The notes beneath the pieces are model-generated. The model was given only the letters and a program-made list of their open reading frames with translations. It did not search any database and was not told the origin of the DNA. Below are positions 11,329-22,700 of a DNA stretch of 64,000 bases, one piece after another. A program made the position numbers and the translations under genes. How positions within the stretch are numbered: the stretch's first letter is position 1; each line of letters starts with the position of its first letter. The stretch comes from Emydura subglobosa (Eukaryota; Chordata; Testudines; Chelidae), in NCBI GenBank assembly GCA_007922225.1, contig ML679958.1, forward strand, positions 52,656,838 through 52,720,837, in the 5' to 3' direction.

Positions 11329-13415
11329 ACAATGTACGGGTCTACAAATAGGCCTTATTGTTAGACGGGAAGGAAAGGATGACATTCACATACCCCATGA
11401 CCCTCTTTTTTCCAACCGCCCTGCCAAACAACAACAAAAGAGATCTGACCCCATGTAAAGCTTTCAACACCCCAAAGAAGGAGATGAGTCAAGGACTCCT
11501 TGAAGTCTGCTAGAGATTTTGCTACTACCAATCTATTTTACTTGGAAGGCACTTAGTGATGGTGGTAATGCAAAAACAATATAATGGACAAATAGATGAA
11601 TCACAGGGGGCTAAGTGGAGAGCTGCACTCTGAGATAACACAGTGGAGTTGGACAAATAAATGAAACAGGGTTTTTTGCTAAGATTATAAACCCCAAGAT
11701 GAGTCCACTCTTCCATTTCAAGCTCTTTTTATGTCAAAGTTAATGTTTTCCCTTCTTCCTCCATTCAGGATTCAATTTGCTTGGGTTTTTTTCTTTGTGT
11801 TTTTTTCCCTCAGACTCTTTTATGTTATCCATTTCCACGCCTCCACTTTCCATTCACCCTTTCTACCTATGCCTCTTCCTCATCTGGTGTTCTGTACATA
11901 CATTCCATGGACCTCATGCTTGATCCCAGAAAGCGCTGTGTACTTCCAGTGAGATTCTTAGCAGCCTCAACTTTCATTGAAGTTGGTTGAGGGTGGTCAG
12001 CACCTTGCCAGTTCAATCCCTGTCTTCTTTTCTTTCCTCTCTCTTCCAAGCCCTTCATCCTATCTTTTCTCTTGTTCTCTATTTACCATTCTGCCCCTTC
12101 CAATTTCCCATTTAATCTTCATCTTCCACTTACTTCCCTCTTCTCAACAGCAGTTTGACTGAAGTTAGCTAGTGCACTCCTTCTAGTCCATAGTAGTGAG
12201 ATGGAACATTCTAAAATGCTGATACAGCACAGTAGATGAAGGGCTGCTTTGCACAAACATTTAAACAACAATGCTGATGGCTGCTAAAAAAATGTGCATT
12301 AAAATTACACAATCCATGAAATTTATTACACCTGCAGTTTCCAGTTGCCTTCCTCATTTGCATATGCTGCCTTGGCTCACAGCTAAATAATATTTTAACA
12401 CATGTACTTCTACATATAAAAATCTATTCTAAACTAATTGAGATAATGTTCCATGTTACCTATAGTAAAATGCCTATAAGTCAAACATTAGCATTTCCAA
12501 ATCATATTTGTTCTTTAAAATTATTTGAGTTTGGGAAGATCTTGCAGCATTTTCAGTCTGTTCTTGTTAAGAACATTATGCATTAGAAAATTCTTCAAAT
12601 ACCTTACTCTCTAAATCTTTCATCTTTGTTGCATTGATTTACAGCTTCTAAAGAATTTGCAGAATGTAATTTGTAATTAAGTGCATTCTCACTCACATAT
12701 GCAAATTCTAATGAATACTTGTCATGATTCTGCTATTTTTAATAACATTAGTACTCCTATGCTGAAATTTCTTAAAGATCAGACCAATTTTAATAGGTCA
12801 GTGTACTTTTTATAATTACCTGACTCATTTATTTTGTTTGCCATTGCATGAATATTACTTGTTTGCTTTAATTTTATGGTGTTGGCAACAGCTGAAGTAA
12901 ACATCTCTGCAGTTTTGATGCAAGGAATAACTAAAATTTTAACCTCTGCAATACTGTGTGTACAATCAACAGAAAGTGTGAATATTTTTTCTTTCCAAAA
13001 CATGTGGAAGCCTTATAGAAAATAAAATACATGTAGTTGTTTTACTTTTTTCATAGCCATAAATGCCAATAAGTATATCAGATTAGAAATTGCAGAATCC
13101 TTCAAATATTTAATATCTTTTGTACAATATGGCTGTGTTTCATAATTGGATCTTGGTACAAATGACCCCAATTTGTTCTTATCGCTACCAGATATTCATG
13201 GAAATGCATATCATAGCCATTCTTTGCTGGTCCCAAATTTAAATGGAATTAAATCTGAATATGACCTCTGTATTAAGAAGAAAGACAGTTTCCCCCTGGT
13301 AACTCTTTTTTAAATATAGTGATTTGCTGTCAAAGGCATCCTCTTTAGTGCCCTTTGATTTTAATCTCTCCTAGACATTTAGTCAGGGTCTCTGGATGAG
13401 GCTTCCGAGGAACTA
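11329..13415. other. No gene recognised; donor of a 68-bp copy
   Basis: Mostly AT-rich unassigned sequence. An octamer-like ATTTGCATAT word lies near 12356. The stretch includes 12918-12985, which is repeated at 14109-14176. Pyrimidine-rich sequence occurs at 11740-12150. Confidence 0.5.
12918..12985 (+). repeat. 68-bp segment duplicated at 14109-14176
   Basis: It starts TGCAAGGAATAACTAAA and ends GTGTGAATATT. The same 68 bases occur in the same orientation at 14109-14176 with one substitution (A/T in the TAAAATTTT run). This copy sits in otherwise unassigned sequence, so it is likely the source. Confidence 0.9.
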
Positions 13416-13826
13416 CATAGATCCATAGATCATAAGGCTAGAAAGGATCACTCTGATTATCTAGTCTGACTTCCTCTATAACACTGGCCATAGGATTTCC
13501 ATAAATTAATTTAGGCTTGTCTAGAGAATATCTTTTAGGAGAAAAAATCTGATCTTGATTTAAAAATTGCTAGTGGTAGAGAATCCACCACGACCCTTGA
13601 TAAATTGTTTCAATAGTTAATAATCATCACTATTAAAATTTGCACCTTATTTTTAATCAGAATTTGTAATCCAACTTCCAATCCAAGGATCTCGTTGTAC
13701 CTTTGTCTGATAAATTGAAGAGCCCATTATCACAGTTTTGTTCCCCATTTAGGTACTTCTAAACTGTGATCAAGTCACCCTTTAACTTCTCTTTGTTAAA
13801 CTAAATGGATTGAGCTTCTATCACAA

Positions 13827-14504
13827 TGTGATGGGGTGTACAAACCTCACACTGGGCACCCAGGGGTTAAGTAATTACTTTGGGCCCAGCCATCCCTGCC
13901 CCACCACACCTGCAGCAAATGCTCCATCTGGTGCAGGAATTAAAAGACAGGGAAACAGCTCATTTGGGGGCAGACCTGGAAAAGAGCAGACCTACAGCCT
14001 GTGGCTTCAGCCGTGCAGAACAGAGGGAAGACTGGCATTTCTAGGATTTCCAAAGGCCCTTCCTGATGGAAGGGAGGACCCACCCCAGAAACAGTCAGAG
14101 AGGAATGGTGCAAGGAATAACTAAATTTTTAACCTCTGCAATACTGTGTGTACAATCAACAGAAAGTGTGAATATTCTGTGTATTCCTCTCTTCCCCCAT
14201 ATGGGCCCTGGACACTGGTAATCCTTTTTTACTTTCTTTGTGTGGGCTACCCTAGCAGGGGGAAAGTCTTGGACTGAACTGGCCTGGGGTGAGGAGGGAG
14301 AGAATATAGGAAGTGGCCCAATTAGAGGAGCCTGAAGCAGCCTTGGATGCTAGATCACTGGTATCCTGGAAGAGCCCAGGGTCAGAGCCTGGTGGAGTGG
14401 CAGGGCCCAGGCTCCCCTACCAACATCTTCTGTGCTGATGATGGGCTGAAGCCTTGACCACTAGGCCATGCTCCCTGACCAACCTGTGAGTGAGGACAGT
14501 TACA
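13827..14504 (+). mobile_element. Solo LTR (678 bp) inside CR1, perfect TSD
   Basis: It begins TGTGATGGGG and ends GACAGTTACA. It is flanked by identical CACAA on the left (13822-13826) and right (14505-14509), a perfect 5-bp target duplication typical of retroviral-type integrases. The host CR1 reads continuously across the removed insert. A TATA-like ATTAAAAG lies near 13940. Orientation rests mainly on that box. It contains a foreign 68-bp patch at 14109-14176. No internal coding region remains. Confidence 0.85.
14109..14176 (+). repeat. 68-bp templated copy within the LTR
   Basis: It matches 12918-12985 at 67 of 68 positions in the same orientation, and it interrupts the LTR body. See the finding on this pair. 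Confidence 0.9.
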
Positions 14505-15379
14505 CACAATAAGACATGTTTTAATCATTCTTGTGGCTCTTCTCTGAACCATCTCAAGGATTATAAACATCTTTCCTGAATGATGGACATCTGAACTAGA
14601 CAGAGTTTTCTATGAGTGGATGTATCAGTGCTAAATATAGAGGTAATATAACCTTCCTACTCCTACATGAGATTCTTTTGTACAACCAAGGATCACATGA
14701 CCCCTTTTGGTCACAGCATTGCAGTGGGTGCTCTTGCTCAGCTGATTACACACCATGACCCCCAAGTCTTTTTCAGAGTTGCTGCTTCTCAGGATAGAAT
14801 CCCTGATTCTGTACCTATAACTTACATTCTTTGTTCCTAGGGTATAAATTTACCTTTGACCATATTAAAATGCATATAGTCTGTGAGTGCCCAGCTTATC
14901 AAGCAAGCCAGATTGCTCTGGATCAGTGACTGCATTATTTACCACTGCATTATTTACCACTCTCCCAGTTGCTGGGTCATCTTCAAATGTTATCAGTGGT
15001 TATTTTATTCCTTCCAGGTCATTAATAAAAATGTTAAATAGCATAGGGTAAAGAGCCAGTCCCTGCAGGACCCTGCTAGAAACATACCTCCTTGGTGATT
15101 CTCTGCTTACAATTACATTTTGAAAGCTGTTGGCCATTTGAAATCCATTTCTTGATGCCATGTTGATTTTGTATCAAAAAATATTTCAAGTTAGTGTGAC
15201 AAGATCTATTTTTCATAATATAATGTTGATTGTCATGAATTATATTAATATCCTTTAATTCTTGAATAATTCAGCCATTTCATTATTTTGCCTTTGAGTA
15301 ATGTCAGAGTAACAGACCAACAATTATGTGGGTCATGCCATTTATCCCTTTAAAATATCAATGTTAGCTTTCTTCCAGG

Positions 15380-15862
15380 ACAAATGCAAAGTACTCCACT
15401 TAGGAAAGAACAATCAGTTGCACACGTACAAAATATAAAATGATTCCATAGGAAAGAGTACCGCAGAAAGGGATGTAGGGGTCATAGTAAATCACAAGCT
15501 AAATATGAGTCAACAGTGTAACACTGCAAAAAAAGCAAACATCATTCTGGGATATATTAGCAGCAGTGTGTTCTCCTTGTTGTTCTCTTTAACCTCTGAG
15601 AATAGGACAAGAAGCAACGGGCTTAAATAGCAGCTAGGATTGTTTAGGTTGGACATTAGGAAAAACTTGCTAACTGTCAGGGTTAGCACTGGAATAAATT
15701 GCTTATTGATGTTGTGGAATTTCCATCACTGGAGATTTTTAAGAGCAGTTTAGACAAACACTTCTCAGGGATGGTCTAGATAATTCTTGGTCCTGCCAAA
15801 AGCACAGGGGACTGGACTAGATGACCTCATGAGGTCCCTTCCAGTCCTATTATTCTGTGATT
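15380..15862 (+). mobile_element. CR1 LINE, sense, nested and internally deleted
   Basis: It starts with a GACAAATGCAAAGTACTCCA segment and continues with GGATGTAGGGGTCATAG and AACATCATTCTGGGATATAT, all CR1 RT C-terminal sequence. At about 15567 it jumps to the TTAACCTCTGAGAATAGGAC part, so a middle block is deleted. It then runs through GGACTGGACTAGATGACC to the 3' terminus TTCTGTGATTC. It lies head-on inside the antisense CR1, whose sequence resumes at TCGAACTTCCCCAATGTTCC. Confidence 0.85.
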
Positions 15863-16320
15863 CTCGAACTTCCCCAATGTTCCAAGAGTTATTGAAAATC
15901 AACATTACTTGTACAGCAAACTCCCCGGCCAACTCTTTTAAAATTCTTGGATGGAAGTTATCCAGACTCACTGACTTAAAAATAGCTAACTTTAGCAGCT
16001 GCTGTTTAACATCCTCCTGAGTTACTATTGGAATGGAAAATGTTTCATTGTCATCATATGATATCACTACATCATCTGGCTTTTTCCCATATAAAGAACA
16101 GAAATATGTATTGAATACCTTTTCCTTTTCTGCATTATTATTGGCAATTTTATCATTTCCAAATGGTGATGGACCAATATCACTGTTAGGATTCTTTTTG
16201 TGCCTAATATGCTTACAAAACAACTATTGTTCTGTTGGTCATTGAGGCCTTCTTATGTCCTTTTGCTTCCCTTATCAATTTTCTATGATCACTTCTGATC
16301 ACCTTCCCTTTTCCTTCATA

Positions 16321-17523
16321 CATAGACTCCCCAGATAAGAAGGGTGGGCTTGGAAGTTATCATAAGCCACCTTGATGTACATATTGTACTGAAGATATGT
16401 TTGTAATATTTTTCTATTAGACCCCAGAAGTTTTGAGGCTTTCTGAGACTATCTTATGTTGCCTGATAGGATGTGTGGATTTGAAACTGCTCCCAATATT
16501 TAAGACTGTGGTATTGAAATTTCACAGATGGGTCAAAACCTTGATTAATTTTTAAGTTGAACATGAGAGGGAGCAATCCTCACAGGTAAAAATTCACCCT
16601 TGGTCATATTCCAATCCTAACTGTAGATAAAAATGTCTAAAACTAAATATAAAATATGAATATCAGCCCTGTGTAGCCTAATCAGCATTAGTAAGACCAG
16701 TTCTATTATGCAAAGCTGCATGAATCATTGTCAAACCACTAATGGCAACTGCATTTGCCTGCAATTATACTGCATTAGTAGTATCCACGGATCAAAACAG
16801 TTTACCCAAGTAATAACTTAAGGACTGATGCTGCCAAGCATGCTTAAGTGAGTAATATCTTGCTCCCATTGGTTTCAACTGGATTACTCATGGAATAAGA
16901 TACTACCCACCATGATAAATGGGCAGTAGAATCAGGCCTTCAATTCCGCTCATTCAAACTGTTTTCATTACATAAGGAACTATACTTTATAAAATCAATT
17001 TCTCTTTTATTATAGACGTGGACTTTATGATTGGGAAGTAAGGAGCCAGAATTGGGGAAGCCATATGTAAGAGCAAATTTGCTTAAATGAATGACCTTTT
17101 CAAATTACTCTGTAATATTTAATCTCTTAAAAAACTTTAAATTGGTGGAGAGTTGTCTTTGACTTTGGTTTATTGTATGAGGAATAGCTGAAATCAACAG
17201 CAAATCCTTCTTCTGATTCTTTTAGGAATATGAAAATACATTGTGCATTCACTACTGCAAACTTTTGAGGGCAAAGGCCTCAGCCAATGTGATTCAGATA
17301 TTCCTCATCTGAAGATCTGGCCAAGATACCTTAATTCTTGTTTCCTAGAATGGATTAGTGTAATTAACTTTATTCTGGGCATTCTGCTAAATCCCACGGC
17401 AGAAAGAAGATGCTCAAAATGCCACTGCCATAACTAGCATAGTCTGCTAGTTGTTACAATGATGACACTCAGTAATTGATCCATTATTCTGGGGAGAGAT
17501 CAGAAGATTAACAATGATTTATC
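16321..17523. other. No gene recognised; one palindromic element
   Basis: Unassigned sequence. At 16819-16940 the ends AGGACTGATGCTGCC and GGCAGTAGAATCAGGCCTT face each other, a small MITE-like unit of about 120 bp. Confidence 0.45.
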
Positions 17524-17795
17524 TCAATCATTTCAGGCAGCTGAAACTATTGCAACATGCTATGACTAGGGCTATTACGGGAGACAACCTAGACACTACC
17601 ACTGCTATGGAACGCAGCTGCCCACCTCTTAAGTAGAATGAGGTGCCAGACACCTGTAACAACCAACTTCTTCAGTCTTCACTGGTTGCTTATTCACTTC
17701 TGGGGCAATACCATATATATGATGTGAATTATATTTAAAATTCTAAACAGACCAGAACCCACCTACCAAAGAAGCATCCCCTCCCCTGCTTAATC
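17524..17795 (+). mobile_element. L2-like LINE fragment, RT C-terminal part
   Basis: With frameshifts allowed, the plus strand reads LQHAMTRAI, then FFSLHWLL and later IIFKILN, matching the ordered blocks LQ-x-NAAR, SLHWLP and FKxL that follow the RT domain in L2/Rex-like LINEs. It is heavily decayed. Assignment to L2 rather than CR1 is inference. Confidence 0.5.
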
Positions 17796-18149
17796 CCATT
17801 TTCTGAGACAATATGTCTCAGATGAGGATTCCAACCATTGGCATTTGCTCCATTTCAGGACCCATAATAATTTCCATCTAATTAGGTAGTTCCTTTAATT
17901 GCTAAATAAGACAATGCTGGGTGTTTAATTGGGCATCTTGGATGTCTATTGAACCTATGCATTAACATTCTTCTGTCTGTCCAAATGGGTAGCTTTGTTT
18001 ATGTGGTTGTGTCAATCTTCGTAATATGTTGAAATGTTCTGTGGCTGGGTGCCTTTGCATTTCAAACCCGTACATGACACCTGCCTTCCTTTGTCTATCT
18101 TTTTTCATCCTTTGTCTTGGACAAAAGAGGAACCTGAATGAAAAGTGGC
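17796..18149. other. No feature recognised
   Basis: Spacer between two LINE fragments. It may be further decayed LINE sequence, but I cannot show it. Confidence 0.4.
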
Positions 18150-18640
18150 TACCTCGGCCTTGCCTGCGTAAAACAAAGTTAATGTTGATCCACAGAAAGA
18201 AGCATGTCAAGAAACTGGTAGGATCTGTGGGCATCTATCCTTTACTTGTCAAGATGATGTGCAACCTGGGTGTCCTATTGGATTTGTCTGTGCTTCTGGA
18301 TCCCTAAATGGCAGCAATGGCCAAGAATGCTTCTTCCCATCTATGCAAAGCAGGAGACTCTGCCTTTTGCTGTCGGGTGACGGCTTAGAACCATTCTTTA
18401 ATAAGTCTAAACTGGACTACTGAACTGCGCTGAATTTAGAGTTGACCATGAAGGCTACCTTGAAGTCCCAGCTGGTGCAGAAGGCAATGGATTACCACCT
18501 AAGCAGGACAGATTGATAAGAACAGATCACACAAGTTCTTTATACTCTGTGATGACATCTGTGCAGTTCCTGGTATGTGTCTGCAAAACATTGCATGGGC
18601 TTTGGCACTTTGGCACAGTAACCTCAGCTACTGCCTCTGA
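18150..18640 (+). mobile_element. L2-like LINE fragment, RT domain
   Basis: The frame at 18026-18307 contains WLPRPCLRKTKLMLIHRKKH and then CNLGVLLDLSVLLDP, matching the palm-thumb blocks WLxxNxLKxNxxKTExxL and NLGVxxDxxL of non-LTR RTs. After a frameshift, downstream sequence resembles the DHITPLLxxLHWL region (DHTSSLYS at about 18524-18547) and ends near KTLHGLWHFG. The order of blocks shows it is a separate copy from 17524-17795. Confidence 0.6.
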
Positions 18641-18699
18641 TTATGTACATTGGTGTGGCAGCTTTATTCAGCCAGGTCCTCTGGCTGAGAGATCCTAGT

Positions 18700-19000
18700 G
18701 TGCACAAAGGCATTGACTCTGCCCTTTGCCCCGAGCTGCCTCACACCCACCAATCATTCCTTTCTGCCCCTTCCTGCCTTAAAGGCGAGCAATGAGGGAA
18801 GGGGGGAAGATGGAGAGGAGTGAGCAGCAGGGGACCATGGGGGAAGGAGCGGAGTGAGGGCAGGAAGAAGTGGAGTGAGGGCGGGGCCTCAGGGGGAAAA
18901 GGCCAAGCGGGAGTGCGGCCTTAGCATGCAGTGCAGGCAGGGCCACGGTCTGGGTGCTGGTGGCCCTCCCATTTCTCAGGTGCTTCTGGCTGTGGCACAC
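18700..19000. repeat. GC-rich purine-skewed block
   Basis: The block contains repeated GGAGTGAGGGC and GGGGAAA-type words (18780-18920) and is much more GC-rich than its surroundings. It resembles an unclassified turtle interspersed repeat. Open frames across it on both strands are composition artefacts. A small CpG-rich promoter is an alternative, but no gene follows. Confidence 0.35.
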
Positions 19001-19134
19001 CAAAGGCAGCAGGCTGGCTTACAAAGTGAGGTGTGCTGCATCTGCTATTTCTTGACCTATAGCTTCTCAATAGAAAGCCCCTAGTTCTTTCACGGAACAT
19101 GCTATCTTGAGTATTGCTTAAAGCTTCAGATGGC

Positions 19135-19797
19135 ATCATAGAATCATAGAAGATTAGGGTTGGATGGGACCTCAGAAGGTCATCTATTCCAACCTCCCGC
19201 TCAAAGGAGGACCAACCCCAACTAAATCATCCCAGTCAGGGCTTTGTCAAGCTGCACTTTAAAAACCTCTAAGGATGGAGATTCCACCACCTCCTTAGGT
19301 AACCCATTCCAGTGCTTCACCGCCCTCCTAGTAAAAAAGTTTTTTCTCATATCCAACCTCGACCACCACCACTACAACTTGAGACTATTTCTCTAGTTCT
19401 GTGATCTATTACCACTGAGAACAGCCACACTCCATCCTAGGTAGTTAAAGGCTGCTATCAAATCCCCCCTCACTCTTCTCTTCTGCAGACAAACAAGTCT
19501 AGTTCCCTCAGCCTCTCCTCAGTCTTGTGCTCCGGCCCCCTAATCATTTTTCTTGCCCTCCACTGGACTCTTTCCAATTTGTCCACATCCTTTCTGTAGT
19601 GGCGGACCCAAAACTGGACACAATATTCCAAATGTGGCCTCACCAGTGCCGAATACAAAGGAATAATCACTTCCTGATGCTCCTACTAATGCAGCCCAGT
19701 ATGCTGTTAGCCTTCTTGGCACTAAGGACACACTGTTGACTCATATTCGGTTTCTTGTCCACTGTAACCCCCAGGTCCTTTTCATATTGGTGACTAC
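19135..19797 (-). mobile_element. CR1 LINE 3' part, antisense
   Basis: The plus strand starts with the inverted 3' octamers ATCATAGAATCATAGAAG, then GGGACCTCAGAAGGTCATCT. On the minus strand the frame 19670-19470 reads [17 protein letters not shown], then [10 protein letters not shown] and [20 protein letters not shown], the hallmark C-terminus of CR1 ORF2. The copy is 5'-truncated at about 19797 and has frameshifts. It is less decayed than most repeats in the window. Confidence 0.92.
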
Positions 19798-22700
19798 AGA
19801 AACAACATAGTATCAAGGCATCTCCACTATCAGTCAGTGATAGGATTGCATTAACCCACTATATTATTTAATAGCACAAATGTATTGTATTTTGGCTGCT
19901 GCATTTCAGTCTGCAGAACTGATACATTATTTGCTAGGCAAGTATATGTAATACTTCTGTAAAACTCTTTAAGACTCCTTGAGTAAGAAAAGTAGTAGAT
20001 AAATTCCAACTGTATTGTATTATGTAATTTTTCAGCAGACTATAACTGTATTTAAAAAAAAATTGAGCAAATTGTATTTATTAAAAATTATAACAAAGGG
20101 GTATGAGACTGCTACGTATTTCTTATACCATTTTCAGCTGCAGTGTTTCTCTGTGTTGAGCTAGGACAAAGGTTATCAGCAATGTCAGCTAAACTCAGGT
20201 TTGACATTCTGCACCAAGAACCTTCACGCTGAGGGCTGCACCAATTGGTCTGTTTCCTTGTTTTACAGTTTAGAACTGTTCCCTGCTTTTTATTGCAGAA
20301 GGGTCATGATTGTGCAGAACTGAATTTACATTAATTGTGCACACAAGCAGTTACAACATTGCAGATTTACATACCAAGACTTCAGAGTATTGGGGGTTAT
20401 TGTATGTAGAGTCCTTTGAAAATATAACACTATGGAAGTAAGGGTTCCACGTCACAGTACAACTAAATGCTCTGATGCAGTGCAAGTGAAGTTTGACCCT
20501 AAAAAAAAAAAGCACAAGAAACCCAGAAAAAATCACAGATTGAAGGGTTGAGATTGCAGCCAAGCCCAGTGGAAATTCCTGTTGAGGTCAATAGGATTTG
20601 TAGCCTAGTGAGGGCTGAAAAGTAGGACCCACAGGAGAGTGGTGAAATGTAAATGTGGGGTTCAAGGCTGCAGACACATTAAGCCCAAATTCCTGTTGAA
20701 ATGAGACAATAATGTATATTAGGAAGAGTATGGGTTTAGGTGTCACCCAGGACCAGCCATCTCATTACTGTTCATGTTTGACATGCTATGGCTAGGACAG
20801 CAAAAGAACCAATTTTAATTTTTGAAGGTATGTACCAATATCTCAATATTAATGTAATTGTTTGTCTCTACCATCTGACTTCACAATTTAACCGTTTCCC
20901 ATTTATGTTTGTGTTCCTGCACAGATCATACAAAGGATGTATTTCCAACAAGTAACTGTCATGGAGACAGACCTGATTTTTATATGGGAATACCATAAGA
21001 CCTACAGCAACCACAGATTTTTTTCAAGGTAGTTAACTCCATTAGAGGGTGAAGTGGCATCCCCAATAATTTAATATTTAAACCAGGAATGATTTGCACC
21101 ATTTCATATTGAGACATAAATATCTCTTTGTTGTATTTTTCCAGTGACCCAAAGCATTCAGCATCAGCAGTCTCCATAGTAAGATCATGTCTTTTACACT
21201 AGCCCTGTCTTCACTAATTGACCCATTGCTGAAAAAAGTCATCAGCAATAGATGTTGAATAGATGATGAATATAATTTAACTGCTAGCATATGTGGGACA
21301 AAACTATTCTCAGTGCTGTTACAGAGAATATTCTTGAGAGTTGCTAGGGGCCAGTTAGGGAGAAGTTGGTAGGATTGGGATTTCAGGCAAGGTATGGAGA
21401 GGAAGCAGAATGGTATTTGCCAGTGGGGAAGATCTAGAAAGGGACCATCTTTGGCAACAAGAAGCAGGTGAGAAATATGGCTGTGGGAAGGGCACATTTG
21501 AGCACTTTGAGAAGGATTAAGGGATAATTAAACAGATAGAGAGGATCTTACTTTCCTCACAAGAGAGAGCAAACTGGGATGGGGAGAGATGCAAGAGTGC
21601 TTTTGATGGGAAGAGACAGAAGATGAGCGGAGAGATATTATAAACAAATTTACTTACCTACCTTGCCTCTTTAAATTCTTCACATTAGGTGTTGTCATCG
21701 TCAGTGCTCTGATTATTAAGTAGGATGGAAAATAGGTTAGCATCTGATATGGTGGACCTCCTTCCACATGGCTGATGTTACAAAGGATGTCACTTCTCAG
21801 CAAAAAGACCTTTTCCAGGAGTGCTATTCTGGAAACTTTGTTTTCAAACACCTTTCACAGTTTACGCATGGTGATAAGGGCTTTTACCTTGTGAACTTTC
21901 ACATCATTGCATTGAATAAAATGGATGCTGCTGTCCTTTAAGGAGAGCGTTTCAGCCATCACACTTAATTTCTGACCTTTCAGAGTTTAACTCACACTAC
22001 ACTTAGTCAAAGCCATTATAGCATTGGCCATGAATGTCTATTCACATAAGTACACATTTGCATATAATGGATCTGCACTGTTAGATGTCTAGACAAAATC
22101 AGAATGCCAAAGGAGCATGTGCAATACTTGCTTTTTAAAATCAGTGGGGAGATTCGTACATCTCTTAAGCATGTGTAATCCCATTTAAATTGATGGGATG
22201 GAATATAAGTAACAAAGCAAAATTTGGCTCTGTGGTACTGCTGTTTCATTTACCCTGGACTACCAAACTGTAACATCTAATGCTAAATGAGAAACTATGT
22301 TCAAGATACAGCCACCTAAGCTAAATCTGAAACCAGTAAATTTAGACATTTTTTAAAATCCTGTTAATTTAAAATTAGACTAATTAATTTTAGAATGTGT
22401 TAAAAATCACTCTCAGACTACAATCTTATTTCAGGTTTCAGCCTGCAGTGAATTTTTATGGCCAAATTATAGGCTATCCCGGAACATAAGGATTTATATA
22501 ATGGAAATGCTGACAGCCCCTTAACTATAACAGCAAGAGCAGACTCTGCTATAACATAAAAGGAACCCTTATCCAGTAGAAGGGTGAATACATAAATCAT
22601 TGTTATGAAAAATACCTTTCTCCTTAGTTATATTCAATCTGCAAATCATAAACTCATTCTTGCTAGCAAAAAAATAGACAGGGTTAGATTTTAATTATTT

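Larger units (their letters stand above)
13416..16320 (-). mobile_element. CR1 LINE, antisense, interrupted by two insertions
   Basis: Three segments (13416-13826, 14505-15379, 15863-16320) join into one CR1 read on the minus strand. The 3' end lies near 13416 (ATCCATAGATCATAAGG). Further on come the RT C-terminal and central parts, then the linker before the RT. In the last segment the minus frame from 16223 shows linker and early RT sequence such as IRHKKNPNSDIGP, FNTYFCSLYG, TQEDVKQQLLKL and HPRILKELAGEFA. CR1 ORF2 encodes endonuclease plus reverse transcriptase; the endonuclease is absent here. Stops and frameshifts make it inactive. The element was then invaded by a solo LTR and by another CR1. 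Confidence 0.85.

Noticed and set aside
18780..18960. Possible CpG-island promoter
   Set aside because: The block is purine-skewed and repeat-like, and no exon or transcript signal follows it.
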